This document shows positions 1 to 6,802 of a stretch of 11,144 nucleotides of DNA, in pieces. Position 1 is the first letter of the stretch. Every line of letters starts with the position of its first letter. The stretch comes from Firmicutes bacterium UBA4882 (GTDB lineage Bacteria > Bacillota > UBA4882): positions 33,134-44,277 of the forward strand of contig DHDG01000034.1 of NCBI GenBank assembly GCA_002399265.1. The letters run 5' to 3'. The notes under the pieces are model-generated. The model searched no databases, was not told the origin of the DNA, and worked only from the letters and a program-made list of their open reading frames with translations. The translations under genes and the position numbers were made by a program.

Positions 1-1595
1 TGTTGGCAATTACTCTGTCAGTGAGCGGGTGCGGTGAAAAAAGCTTTCACGTGGTCGGCTATATCGTAGATTCTGTAACCGGTGATCCTCTTGGGGATGT
101 CTTCGTATTTACTGATCAAGGAATTATTACGCAAAGCCTGGCTAATGGGTATTTTGAGATTTACGGCCTTACCGGATATGTCAATTTGATGTTTTTCAAG
201 CAGGACTGGAGTTTTAATGGCATCGGCGTCGCCGAGAAAAACGCCAGTTTGCTTATCAAAGGTAACGCAATAGAAGATCCGCCTCTGGACACTTACAGTA
301 GTGGTGGAAGGGTTGCGCAACCCTATATGGGTATCGGAGTAAGTGGCGTGACGGTTTTTGCCATGCGCAGCGGTCAAACCACACAAACTGATGAGGAAGG
401 CTTTTTTTCTTTCAGTGGTCTATATGGAGAAGAAACACTGTTCTTCTTCCAAGATGGATGGAGCTTTCAACCTAATCCTGTCTTTGTTACTGAACAGAAA
501 GGAGCATGTACGATCCATCGGATTACTAACGCTTCAGTAGTTGAACAAGTAGACGGCGGCGAATTTCATTCAATTGCCCTAAGAAGTGATGGGACGGTTT
601 GGGCTTGGGGGGACGGCATGCAAGGACAATTGGGCGTGCCGGGGCGGATGGGGGTTGCTGGCACTCCGCTACAAATTAATTCTCTGAGGAACTGCATCGC
701 CGTTGCTGCGGCGTGTAATCATTCCATGGCCCTACAAGGCGACGGCAGTGTCTGGGCATGGGGTGAAAACAGCAGCGGTCAATTAGGTGATGGCACAACC
801 GCAAATCACACTGCTCCGGCAAAAGTCGGGGATTTGAGTAATGTGATCGCTATTGCCGCAGGGGGCAGACATAACGCTGCGCTAACAAGTGATGGCAGTG
901 TTTGGACTTGGGGAGAAAATAGTAGCGGACAATTGGGGGACGGAACAACTGAAAATCGGACTGCGCCGGTAAAAGTAAGCGGCCTAGGCAACGTTAAAGC
1001 CATTGCCTGTGGATATGCCCATACGATAGCATTAAAGACAGATGGAACCGTCTGGTGTTGGGGTGATAATGAATATGGACAACTGGGCAATGGGCTAACA
1101 TTAGACAGCCACGAGCCGGTACTAATAGGCGGCATTGGGTATAACGTCGCCATCTCAGCCGGTTATTATCATACTATGGTATTGCGAAATGGTGGAACAA
1201 TTTGGGTCTGGGGCGATAATAGTAGTGGACAACTTGGCATTGGCGATGTGCCCTCAAGTTACGTGCCGGTAACAATTGACCCGGCTGGATATTTCAGTGC
1301 CATTGTTGCAGGAGATTTTCACTCATTAGCACTGCATAACAACGGCAGCGTTTACTCCTGGGGTAAGAACCTTAATGGGCAACTGGGCAACGCAACTCGT
1401 GTATCGAGCAATGTGCCGGTATTGGTAGAAGGTTTAAACTACGCCGTTTCAATTGCAGCGGGTTCGTCGCATTCCTTTGCCATTGGATATGACCGAAGCC
1501 TCTGGGCTTGGGGTATGAATGGCAAGTCCCAGCTTGGTGATGACTGGAGTGCGGATGATAGACTCTGCCCAGTATTAGTAAAAGGCAATTTCTAA
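1..1595 (+). CDS. RCC1-repeat surface lipoprotein, 5' end cut off by window edge
   Basis: Open from the first bases, so the start lies upstream of the window. Residues are counted from the TTG at position 3. A V-S-G-C lipobox ends at Cys10, followed by GEKS; with only nine residues before the cysteine, most of the signal peptide must be outside the window. After the predicted lipidated cysteine come two related beta-sandwich segments (about 15-88 and 98-175) of the carboxypeptidase-regulatory-like kind, each with a G-V-x-V strand, a T-rich stretch and a GYF/GFF...GL turn. Seven RCC1 units follow (about 184-530), each reading roughly H-(S/T)-x-A-L-x-x-D-G-(S/T)-V-W-x-W-G-x-N-x-x-G-Q-L-G. Seven blades would close one beta-propeller. 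Such proteins are usually cell-surface binding or adhesion scaffolds; the ligand is unknown. No catalytic motif is visible. Certain as an RCC1 protein; the lipoprotein call is an inference. Confidence 0.88.
   Translation, partial: LAITLSVSGCGEKSFHVVGYIVDSVTGDPLGDVFVFTDQGIITQSLANGYFEIYGLTGYVNLMFFKQDWSFNGIGVAEKNASLLIKGNAIEDPPLDTYSSGGRVAQPYMGIGVSGVTVFAMRSGQTTQTDEEGFFSFSGLYGEETLFFFQDGWSFQPNPVFVTEQKGACTIHRITNASVVEQVDGGEFHSIALRSDGTVWAWGDGMQGQLGVPGRMGVAGTPLQINSLRNCIAVAAACNHSMALQGDGSVWAWGENSSGQLGDGTTANHTAPAKVGDLSNVIAIAAGGRHNAALTSDGSVWTWGENSSGQLGDGTTENRTAPVKVSGLGNVKAIACGYAHTIALKTDGTVWCWGDNEYGQLGNGLTLDSHEPVLIGGIGYNVAISAGYYHTMVLRNGGTIWVWGDNSSGQLGIGDVPSSYVPVTIDPAGYFSAIVAGDFHSLALHNNGSVYSWGKNLNGQLGNATRVSSNVPVLVEGLNYAVSIAAGSSHSFAIGYDRSLWAWGMNGKSQLGDDWSADDRLCPVLVKGNF
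552..1590 (+). repeat. Seven tandem RCC1 repeats inside the lipoprotein gene
   Basis: Seven units of about 50 codons. Each carries a WAWG/WTWG/WCWG/WVWG/YSWG core followed by GQLG (SQLG in the last). Units 2 and 3 (from about 735 and 885) are much closer to each other than to the rest, both at protein level (GENSSGQLGDGTT in each) and at DNA level, which suggests a recent internal duplication. Confidence 0.85.
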
Positions 1596-1598
1596 GAT

Positions 1599-1618
1599 GT
1601 GATGGCAGTGCCAGTCAC
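1599..1618 (+). terminator. Hairpin just after the RCC1 gene stop codon
   Basis: GTGATGGC (1599-1606) pairs with GCCA plus TCAC (1610-1618) with one bulged G and a 3-nt loop, starting 4 nt after the TAA. No T-run follows, so it may be a 3' stabilising hairpin rather than a terminator. Confidence 0.35.
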
Positions 1619-1650
1619 TCCAGCTCAGAAAGAACAACCCCGAATCATCA

Positions 1651-1676
1651 AATCCGGCGGCTTTGTCCGCCGGATT
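1651..1676. terminator. Strong GC hairpin between the RCC1 gene and hflX
   Basis: AATCCGGCGG (1651-1660), loop CTTTGT, CCGCCGGATT (1667-1676): a perfect 10-bp stem that probably ends the RCC1 transcript. The tail is ATTG with no proper T-tract, so termination strength is uncertain. Confidence 0.55.
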
Positions 1677-1677
1677 A

Positions 1678-1707
1678 TTGCCGCCTGCCCCCCAGCCGGG
1701 ATATAAT
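1678..1707 (+). promoter_or_regulatory. Candidate sigma-A promoter for hflX-dusB
   Basis: TTGCCG (1678-1683), an 18-nt spacer and a perfect TATAAT (1702-1707). Predicted transcription would start near 1714 and give a leader of about 120 nt before hflX. The -35 matches 4 of 6 bases and abuts the hairpin ending at 1676. An 11-bp tandem repeat (TAATAGTTATG, 1704-1714 and 1715-1725) starts inside the -10. Confidence 0.5.
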
Positions 1708-1759
1708 AGTTATGTAATAGTTATGGAGGATTTTAAGCCAGTCTGGGAGGTCATCCGCC

Positions 1760-1783
1760 ATGGTCAAGTTAAGGTTTATCTAA
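1760..1783 (+). CDS. Possible 7-codon leader peptide upstream of hflX
   Basis: ATG at 1760 encodes MVKLRFI and stops at TAA 1781-1783. GGGAGG at 1745-1750 sits 9 nt before the ATG, a usable ribosome binding site. It lies in the predicted hflX leader, 50 nt before the hflX start. An overlapping 32-codon ORF in another frame (ATG 1723, TGA 1819-1821) reaches the hflX ribosome binding site but has no Shine-Dalgarno sequence of its own. Some ribosome-rescue genes of the HflX type are controlled by translated leaders and attenuation, which makes a leader plausible, but I see no obvious terminator/antiterminator pair here. Weak call. Confidence 0.22.
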   Translation: MVKLRFI

Positions 1784-1833
1784 TGTACAGTATGCTTTCG
1801 AAACGGAATAATAAAGAGTGAAGGTGATTGTGC

Positions 1834-3126
1834 ATGCATACCGTGACGGACGAACTTGTGGAAAAAGCGATCTTGGTAGGACTGCAACTGGGCAGCAGTG
1901 GCGGCTGGGCCGTGGAAGATTCGCTTAATGAATTGCGCCTCTTGGCTGAATCGGCCGGAGCCGTCGTGCTCGGCAGCGAGATCCAGCGGCGTGAACATCC
2001 GGATCCCTCCCATTTTGTCGGCGAGGGCAAAGCCCAGGAAATTGCCCGGCTCTGCGAAGAACAGCAGGCCAACCTGGTCATTTTTGACGACCAATTGTCG
2101 CCTTCTCAGCTGCGGCATCTGGAAGAAGTTATTCCGGTGAAGATCATTGATCGCACCGCCCTGATTCTGGACATCTTTGCCCAACGGGCGATGTCGCGCG
2201 AAGGCAAGATTCAGGTCGAACTGGCGCAGCTGAAATATATGCTGCCGCGCCTGGCCGGACAGGGAACGGCACTCTCGCGGATGGGTGGTGGCGGCGGTAT
2301 TGGCACGCGGCGCGGTCCCGGCGAAACCAAACTGGAAACGGACCGTCGGCACATTCGCGAACGGATCAGCGAATTGGAGAAAGAGATCAACACCGTACAG
2401 GCCAATCGCCAGGTGCAGCGCGCGCCCCGTAAAAAGAATGCCGTGCCGCTGGCCGCGCTGGTCGGTTATACGAACTCCGGCAAATCAACCTTGTTCAATG
2501 CGCTGACAGACGCTGGCGTGCTGGCGGAAGACCGCCTCTTCGCCACGCTGGATCCGATCGTGCGCAAATTTACACTGCCAGACGAGCGCGAAATACTGCT
2601 GGCCGATACGGTCGGATTTATCCAGAAGCTACCGCACGAACTGGTCGCCGCCTTCCGGGGCACGCTGGAAGAAGCCCGCTACGCCGATGTCTTGATTCAT
2701 GTGGCGGATGTGTCGCATCCGCAACTGATCGAACAATGCGCGGCCGTTAATGAAGTACTTAGCGAAATTGGAATCGGCGACAAACCGATTATTATGGTGT
2801 TCAATAAAATTGATCGCTTGCCCAGCGGGCTGCTCCTCGAACGCCTGAAACGTGACTTTCCAGGCAGCGTAGCCATTTCAGCCCAGACCGGGGCAGGCCT
2901 TGATGAGTTCAAACGCGTCTTAAATGAGCGCGGACTGCCGAAGCGCATTGCCGTGGATCTGCTGATTCCGTATAAAGAAGCCGGCATTATTGCTGAGATC
3001 AGGGATAGCAGCAGTAGCCAGGTCGAGCAGGAAGAGTATCTTGCGGAAGGCATCCGCGTCAAAGCTCTGATGGAACAGCCCGATTTAGGGCGGGTCCGGC
3101 GCTTTGTCACAGAAACGCGGGACTAG
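1834..3126 (+). CDS. hflX: GTPase HflX, ribosome-associated
   Basis: Encodes 430 residues, normal for the family. HflX binds the 50S subunit and splits stalled or stressed 70S ribosomes in the cytoplasm, using GTP hydrolysis. The N-terminal domain (about 1-200) carries the hallmark GPGETKLETDRR block (from Gly161) after a glycine run (151-155). The G domain follows: P-loop GYTNSGKS (211-218), G3 DTVGF (258-262) followed by IQKLPHELVAAFRGTLEEA, G4 NKID (324-327), and G5 SAQTG (349-353). The C-terminal part (about 370-430) is the small domain after the G domain. ATG 1834 is chosen because AAGGTGA at 1821-1827 is correctly spaced from it; the TTG at 1828 is too close to any Shine-Dalgarno sequence. 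dusB begins 9 nt after the stop, so co-transcription is likely. All switch and nucleotide motifs are intact. Confidence 0.96.
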   Translation: MHTVTDELVEKAILVGLQLGSSGGWAVEDSLNELRLLAESAGAVVLGSEIQRREHPDPSHFVGEGKAQEIARLCEEQQANLVIFDDQLSPSQLRHLEEVIPVKIIDRTALILDIFAQRAMSREGKIQVELAQLKYMLPRLAGQGTALSRMGGGGGIGTRRGPGETKLETDRRHIRERISELEKEINTVQANRQVQRAPRKKNAVPLAALVGYTNSGKSTLFNALTDAGVLAEDRLFATLDPIVRKFTLPDEREILLADTVGFIQKLPHELVAAFRGTLEEARYADVLIHVADVSHPQLIEQCAAVNEVLSEIGIGDKPIIMVFNKIDRLPSGLLLERLKRDFPGSVAISAQTGAGLDEFKRVLNERGLPKRIAVDLLIPYKEAGIIAEIRDSSSSQVEQEEYLAEGIRVKALMEQPDLGRVRRFVTETRD

Positions 3127-3135
3127 TGGGGTGGC

Positions 3136-4143
3136 ATGATGCTTAAAATCGGTTCCGTAGTCATCGATCCACCGGTGGTACTAGCACCCATGGCCGGAGT
3201 GACTGATCAGGCTTTTCGCCTGCTCTGTAAGCGTTATGGATGCGGCTTAGTCTGTACCGAGATGGTTAGTGATCAGGCCATCATTCATGGTAATCGCCGC
3301 ACGCGTGCCATGTTAACGATCGATGACGCGGAACGTCCGGTTAGTATTCAGCTGTTCGGCTCTGACCCGGATCTGATGGGGCAAGCCGCCGCCATTGTGG
3401 CCGAATACCACCCGGACATCATTGATATCAACATGGGCTGCCCCGCACCGAAGATCGTGGGCAACGGTGAGGGGGCAGCACTTTTGCGCAATCCTGAACT
3501 GGCGGTGCGCATCGCCGCCGCCGTCGTCCGGGCGGCCGCCAAAATCCCGGTCACGGTTAAGATGCGTACCGGTTGGGACGATGACAGTATCGTCGCCGTA
3601 GAATTAGCGCGCCGCATGCAGGACGCCGGCGCGGCAGCAGTGGCACTGCATGGCCGCACCCGCACCCAGTTTTATAGCGGCCAAGCCGATTGGGAGTTAA
3701 TCCGCCGCACGGCCGCCAACTTGACCATCCCGCTCATCGGTAACGGCGATGTGGACAGCGCCGCCCGCGCACTGGAGATGTTTGACCGCACCAGATGTGC
3801 CGGGGTCATGATCGGCCAGGGCGCGCTCGGGAACCCTTGGATTTTCCGGCAAGTCGCCGCCGCGCTCGCCGGTGATAACGCTGCGGCCGCCGTACCGCCA
3901 CCGCTGGCAGAACGCTTCGCAGTCATCACTGAGCACCTGGAAGCCCAGGTGCAGCAATGCGGGGAAGCGCGCGGCATTAAAGAAATGCGCAAGCACCTCG
4001 CCTGGTATTTCAAAGGCCTGCCTGGCGCGGCCCAGCACCGCGACCTGGTCAACCGCCAGACAACCCTGGCTGGTATGCAGCAACTGCTGTGCTCGTACTT
4101 TCATGATCTGGAAAACGAACCCCGTATGCACATGCAAATATAA
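3136..4143 (+). CDS. dusB: tRNA-dihydrouridine synthase, DusB type
   Basis: A 335-residue FMN enzyme that reduces selected uridines in tRNA to dihydrouridine with NADPH. The TIM barrel begins with LAPMAGVTD (16-24, FMN site). The catalytic cysteine is Cys102 in NMGCPAPKI. Lys142 (VKMRTGW), His172 (HGRTR) and GNGDV (202-206) complete the FMN-binding set. The C-terminal helical domain carries the EMRKHLAWYFKGLPGA signature of the DusB group. The segment usually reading MIGRGALGNPW has Gln (228) in place of Arg; the rest of that loop is normal. ATG 3136 and ATG 3139 are adjacent and both fit the G-rich ribosome binding site GTGGGGTGG; the first is used. It follows hflX by 9 nt and is probably translated from the same mRNA. 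The dusB-greA-lysS neighbourhood is typical for Bacillota. Confidence 0.94.
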   Translation: MMLKIGSVVIDPPVVLAPMAGVTDQAFRLLCKRYGCGLVCTEMVSDQAIIHGNRRTRAMLTIDDAERPVSIQLFGSDPDLMGQAAAIVAEYHPDIIDINMGCPAPKIVGNGEGAALLRNPELAVRIAAAVVRAAAKIPVTVKMRTGWDDDSIVAVELARRMQDAGAAAVALHGRTRTQFYSGQADWELIRRTAANLTIPLIGNGDVDSAARALEMFDRTRCAGVMIGQGALGNPWIFRQVAAALAGDNAAAAVPPPLAERFAVITEHLEAQVQQCGEARGIKEMRKHLAWYFKGLPGAAQHRDLVNRQTTLAGMQQLLCSYFHDLENEPRMHMQI

Positions 4144-4153
4144 GGAGAATATA

Positions 4154-4183
4154 ATGGGAACAATTTGGCCGCTCATCCGTTAA
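4154..4183 (+). CDS. Nine-codon mini-ORF (MGTIWPLIR) after dusB
   Basis: AAGGAG (4142-4147) overlaps the dusB stop codon and lies 6 nt before ATG 4154. The frame stops at TAA 4181-4183. The ribosome binding site is as good as that of any gene in the window, yet the product is only nine residues. The ORF runs directly into a set of inverted repeats (4183-4293). It could be a leader or regulatory peptide, or the start of a gene that has since been lost. No family recognised. Confidence 0.3.
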   Translation: MGTIWPLIR

Positions 4184-4293
4184 TATACGATCGATAGGCC
4201 TGATCATTCCCTGGCGAGGGGTTTGATCAGCCACTAATGAAGCGCATGATCAGCAATGGTAAAAATGTTCTGAAGCCCTGTTCGATCGCATAT
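4183..4293 (+). repeat. Nested inverted repeats in the dusB-greA gap
   Basis: The outer arms are ATATACGATCGA (4183-4194) and TCGATCGCATAT (4282-4293), complementary at 11 of 12 positions. Inside is a hairpin: CTGATCA (4200-4206) with TGATCAG (4224-4230), continuing through CCCT/AGGG (4209-4212, 4217-4220) to a GGCG loop. GATC occurs six times between 4189 and about 4340, three of them as TGATCA. No T-run follows, so this is not a standard terminator. Function unknown; it could end or stabilise the hflX-dusB transcript, or bind a protein. Confidence 0.45.
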
Positions 4294-4349
4294 GGATAAG
4301 AGCAAATGCCCCGGGGTGAGGATTCGGAAATGAGATCATCTGTCAGTCC

Positions 4350-4378
4350 TTGACAACGTAGTATACGGCATTTATAAT
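4350..4378 (+). promoter_or_regulatory. Perfect-consensus sigma-A promoter for greA-lysS
   Basis: TTGACA at 4350-4355, a 17-nt spacer, and TATAAT at 4373-4378. This matches both hexamers and the ideal spacing, so it should be a strong vegetative promoter. Transcription would start near 4385, about 190 nt before greA. Confidence 0.88.
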
Positions 4379-4384
4379 TGAAGT

Positions 4385-4572
4385 GTTAATCAAGCGCTAG
4401 CCGCTCATGGGGGCGAAGTGCTTGATATTTTAATACCCGCCTGCGGGGTTTGAAGGCGCTTCAGCCATTTCCGGTTCCTGTTCCGGCAGTTCCGCAGAGA
4501 CTGGGCTTTGCCGGAATAAAACGCTTGCCCGGGCGCATATTAAAATGGACCTTCGGGGAGAGGAGCGAAAAA
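4385..4572 (+). promoter_or_regulatory. Structured 5' leader of greA
   Basis: This untranslated stretch of about 190 nt holds three possible hairpins. The first is ATCAAGCGC (4389-4397) with GTGCTTGAT (4418-4426), nine pairs including one G-U, followed by ATTTTAATA. The second is CCCG-CCTG-CGGG (4436-4447), followed by GTTTG. The third is TTCCGGCA (4481-4488) with TGCCGGAA (4509-4516), a perfect 8-bp stem. The greA ribosome binding site follows at 4561-4565. The arrangement would allow attenuation or autoregulation of greA, but no known riboswitch or T-box core was recognised. Confidence 0.4.
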
Positions 4573-5049
4573 ATGGCCACTGAAAAGGAAGTTGTCTTAA
4601 CACTGGATGGACTAAAAAAACTGGAAGATGAACTGGAACATCTCAAAACGGTACGTCGTCGCGAAGTCGCAGAACGCATCAGTCAAGCTCGGGAATACGG
4701 TGATATTTCCGAAAACTCCGAGTATGAGGACGCCAAGAATGAACAGAGTTTTCTGGAGGGGCGCATCATCACTGTTGAAAAAATGCTGCGCAACGCCAAA
4801 ATTATCGACGACGGCATCATTCATTCTGACACTGTCGGGCTCGGTGCCACGGTTAAACTGAAAGACCTTGAAAACGGTGACACTTTGGAATATACCATTG
4901 TTGGATCCGCGGAAGCCAATCCGGCTGCGAGCCGCATTTCTAACGAGTCACCGGTTGGTAGGGCTTTAATCGGTCAGAAAAGTGGCACGACCATCGCCGT
5001 AGAAGTGCCGGTCGGTGTAATCAAATACCAGATTGTTGACATCAGATAA
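4573..5049 (+). CDS. greA: Transcription elongation factor GreA
   Basis: Encodes 158 residues, the standard GreA length. GreA enters the RNA polymerase secondary channel and stimulates cleavage of backtracked RNA, releasing arrested elongation complexes. The N-terminal coiled coil (about 1-78) has the tip motif GDISENSEYEDAK, whose acidic residues help hold the catalytic Mg2+ (the usual form is GDLSENAEY). The C-terminal FKBP-like domain (about 83-158) contains the typical SPVGRALIGQKSG segment. ATG 4573 is chosen because GAGAGGAG ends 7 nt before it and it matches the usual MATEKE start. The frame stays open back to a TTG at 4450, but the extra 41 residues are proline-rich and unlike GreA. 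lysS begins 61 nt downstream with no terminator between, so the two probably form an operon. Confidence 0.96.
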   Translation: MATEKEVVLTLDGLKKLEDELEHLKTVRRREVAERISQAREYGDISENSEYEDAKNEQSFLEGRIITVEKMLRNAKIIDDGIIHSDTVGLGATVKLKDLENGDTLEYTIVGSAEANPAASRISNESPVGRALIGQKSGTTIAVEVPVGVIKYQIVDIR

Positions 5050-5110
5050 GTAGCAATCGAAATCAGGGTCAAGTATCAAACAGAGCAGTTTCATATGGGA
5101 GGCCAAAAAC

Positions 5111-6640
5111 ATGAGCCAGGATGATCGTAACCCGGTCGATATTAATGAACAAACCGAACAACATGAACATGAACTGATCGACACTAACGAAGAAATCATG
5201 CGCCGCCGCAACAAGGTCACCGAATTGCGCGACCGGGGTATTGAGCCATTTGGTGCTCATGTCAAACGCACTCATTTCAGCACTGATATTATTGATCATT
5301 TTGAGACTCTTGAGGATACTGAGGTTACTGCCGTCGGTCGCCTGATGACGATTCGCGGACATGGCAAAGCCACGTTTGCTCACGTCGCCGATTCCGCCGG
5401 ACAAATTCAGGTTTATGCCAAGCTGGATGTGATGAACGAAGAGCAGTATAATCTGTTCCTCACTTTGGATATCGGGGACATTATCGCGGTGACAGGCCGC
5501 GCCTTCCGTACCAAGCGCGGCGAAATTACCATCGAAATTCGGCATTTCAAAATGCAATCCAAGGCGCTGCGGCCGCTGCCGGAAAAATGGCATGGCCTGA
5601 AGGACGTTAACTTGCGTTACCGTCAGCGCTATCTGGACCTGATAGTAAACCCGGATGTCCGTAAGACCTTTGAAACCAGAACCCGGATTGTCTCCGGAGT
5701 GCGGCGTTTTCTCGACGGCCGCAACTTCATCGAAGTGGAGACGCCGACGCTCGGCCCGGTGGCCAGCGGTGGACATGCCCGGCCGTTTACGACGCATCAC
5801 AATACTCTGGATATGGACCTTTATCTGCGTATTGCCCTGGAATTGAACCTAAAGCGCCTGATAGTGGGCGGTTTTGACCGCGTCTATGAAATCGGGCACT
5901 GTTTTCGCAACGAAGGGATTGACACGAGGCATAATCCGGAGTTCACCATGATTGAAATTTACCAGGCGCAAGCCGATTATGAGGACATGATGGAACTGGT
6001 CGAGTCGATGTTCTCAACCGTGGCGCAGGAAGTGCTCGGCACCATGGTCGTGGAGTATCAGGGGAAGACTTTTGACCTCACTCCGCCTTGGACTCGCATT
6101 ACGATGACGGATGCCATTAAGAAATATGCCAATCTGGATTGGGCGACGATTACGGATGACCGTAGTGCTGTTCAGGCCGCCAAAGCGCTTGGGATTAAGC
6201 TCAAAGACGAGCAGATGACCAAGGGTATGGTGTTGGATGCGGTTTTCTCCGAACTGGTTGAGCCGCATTTGCAGGGGCCGCTGTTTTTGACCGATTATCC
6301 GGTCGAAATCTCGCCGCTGGCTAAGAAACGTGAAGATAATCCAGAATTGACTTATCGGTTTGAAGCGTTCATCAATGGGTGGGAATTTGGCAACGCCTTT
6401 ACCGAGTTGAATGACCCGATTGATCAGCGTGAACGGTTTGAGCAACAGGCCAGCGAAAAAGCACAAGGCAATGACGAGGCACTGGCGTATGATGAAGACT
6501 TTATTACCGCGCTCGAGTTCGGGATGCCGCCAACGGGTGGCCTGGGCATCGGAATCGACCGGTTGGTGATGCTACTGACCAATGCGCCTTCGATCCGCGA
6601 CGTCATCTTCTTCCCGGTCATGCGTCCGCAGGCCGACTAA
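5111..6640 (+). CDS. lysS: Lysyl-tRNA synthetase, class II
   Basis: Encodes 509 residues. It charges tRNA-Lys with lysine using ATP in the cytoplasm. An N-terminal extension of about 30 acidic and polar residues precedes the anticodon-binding OB fold (about 70-170). The class II catalytic core follows, with motif 1 ending ETPTL, motif 2 around FRNEG (265-269) and motif 3 GGLGIGIDRL (476-485). Lysine-site residues known from E. coli LysRS are present: Glu in LELNLKRL, Glu and Tyr in MIEIY, and Asn, Phe and Glu in NAFTELNDP. Some flanking positions are less common: SGGHARPF instead of PGGAxARPF, IALELN instead of IAPELY, and IGHCFRNEG instead of IGRNFRNEG. GGGAGG (5097-5102) lies 8 nt before the ATG. 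No T-box precedes it; it appears to be driven from the greA promoter and ends at the terminator at 6722-6745. Confidence 0.96.
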   Translation: MSQDDRNPVDINEQTEQHEHELIDTNEEIMRRRNKVTELRDRGIEPFGAHVKRTHFSTDIIDHFETLEDTEVTAVGRLMTIRGHGKATFAHVADSAGQIQVYAKLDVMNEEQYNLFLTLDIGDIIAVTGRAFRTKRGEITIEIRHFKMQSKALRPLPEKWHGLKDVNLRYRQRYLDLIVNPDVRKTFETRTRIVSGVRRFLDGRNFIEVETPTLGPVASGGHARPFTTHHNTLDMDLYLRIALELNLKRLIVGGFDRVYEIGHCFRNEGIDTRHNPEFTMIEIYQAQADYEDMMELVESMFSTVAQEVLGTMVVEYQGKTFDLTPPWTRITMTDAIKKYANLDWATITDDRSAVQAAKALGIKLKDEQMTKGMVLDAVFSELVEPHLQGPLFLTDYPVEISPLAKKREDNPELTYRFEAFINGWEFGNAFTELNDPIDQRERFEQQASEKAQGNDEALAYDEDFITALEFGMPPTGGLGIGIDRLVMLLTNAPSIRDVIFFPVMRPQAD

Positions 6641-6642
6641 GC

Positions 6643-6684
6643 CGGCTAAGGCAACTGAGCTGGCTAGGCTGGCTAAGGCGGCAA
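6643..6684 (+). repeat. Short GGCTAAGGC-type repeats after lysS
   Basis: Just after the lysS stop, CCGGCTAAGGCAA and TGGCTAAGGCGGCAA flank a further GGCTAGGCT unit. It appears to be slippage-type low-complexity repeat in the 3' untranslated region. No function seen. Confidence 0.4.
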
Positions 6685-6721
6685 CAGGATAGGATTAACA
6701 ACTTTGAAGGTAGAAAAGCCA

Positions 6722-6745
6722 AAGCCCGCGTTTGCGGGCTTTTTT
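6722..6745 (+). terminator. Intrinsic terminator of the greA-lysS operon
   Basis: AAGCCCGC (6722-6729), loop GTTT, GCGGGCTT (6734-6741), running into six Ts (6740-6745). Short, GC-rich, with a T-tract: textbook Rho-independent terminator. Confidence 0.93.
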
Positions 6746-6802
6746 GTATGAGCATTGATAGACGCCTTACTGAGCTGATCTATACTAGGAGGGGTACATG
6801 TG

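Noticed and set aside
3697..4176. A 159-codon open frame on the minus strand
   Set aside because: Antisense to the well-supported dusB, in GC-rich sequence where stop codons are rare on the opposite strand; no motif seen.
4450..4572. N-terminal extension of greA by 41 codons
   Set aside because: TTG start without a Shine-Dalgarno sequence; proline-rich and unlike GreA. ATG 4573 has a clear AGGAG and the family N-terminus.
5050..5110. T-box or lysine riboswitch before lysS
   Set aside because: The gap is only 61 nt with no T-box core or terminator; lysS is read from the greA promoter.
5069..5800. A 243-codon open frame on the minus strand
   Set aside because: It lies antisense to the 5' half of lysS, has no ribosome binding site and no recognisable domain; it is a shadow of the lysS codon pattern.
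6755..6786. Promoter TTGATA / TATACT before the methyltransferase
   Set aside because: The spacer is 20 nt and the -10 touches the ribosome binding site, so the transcript would start inside or after it. The real promoter is not evident.
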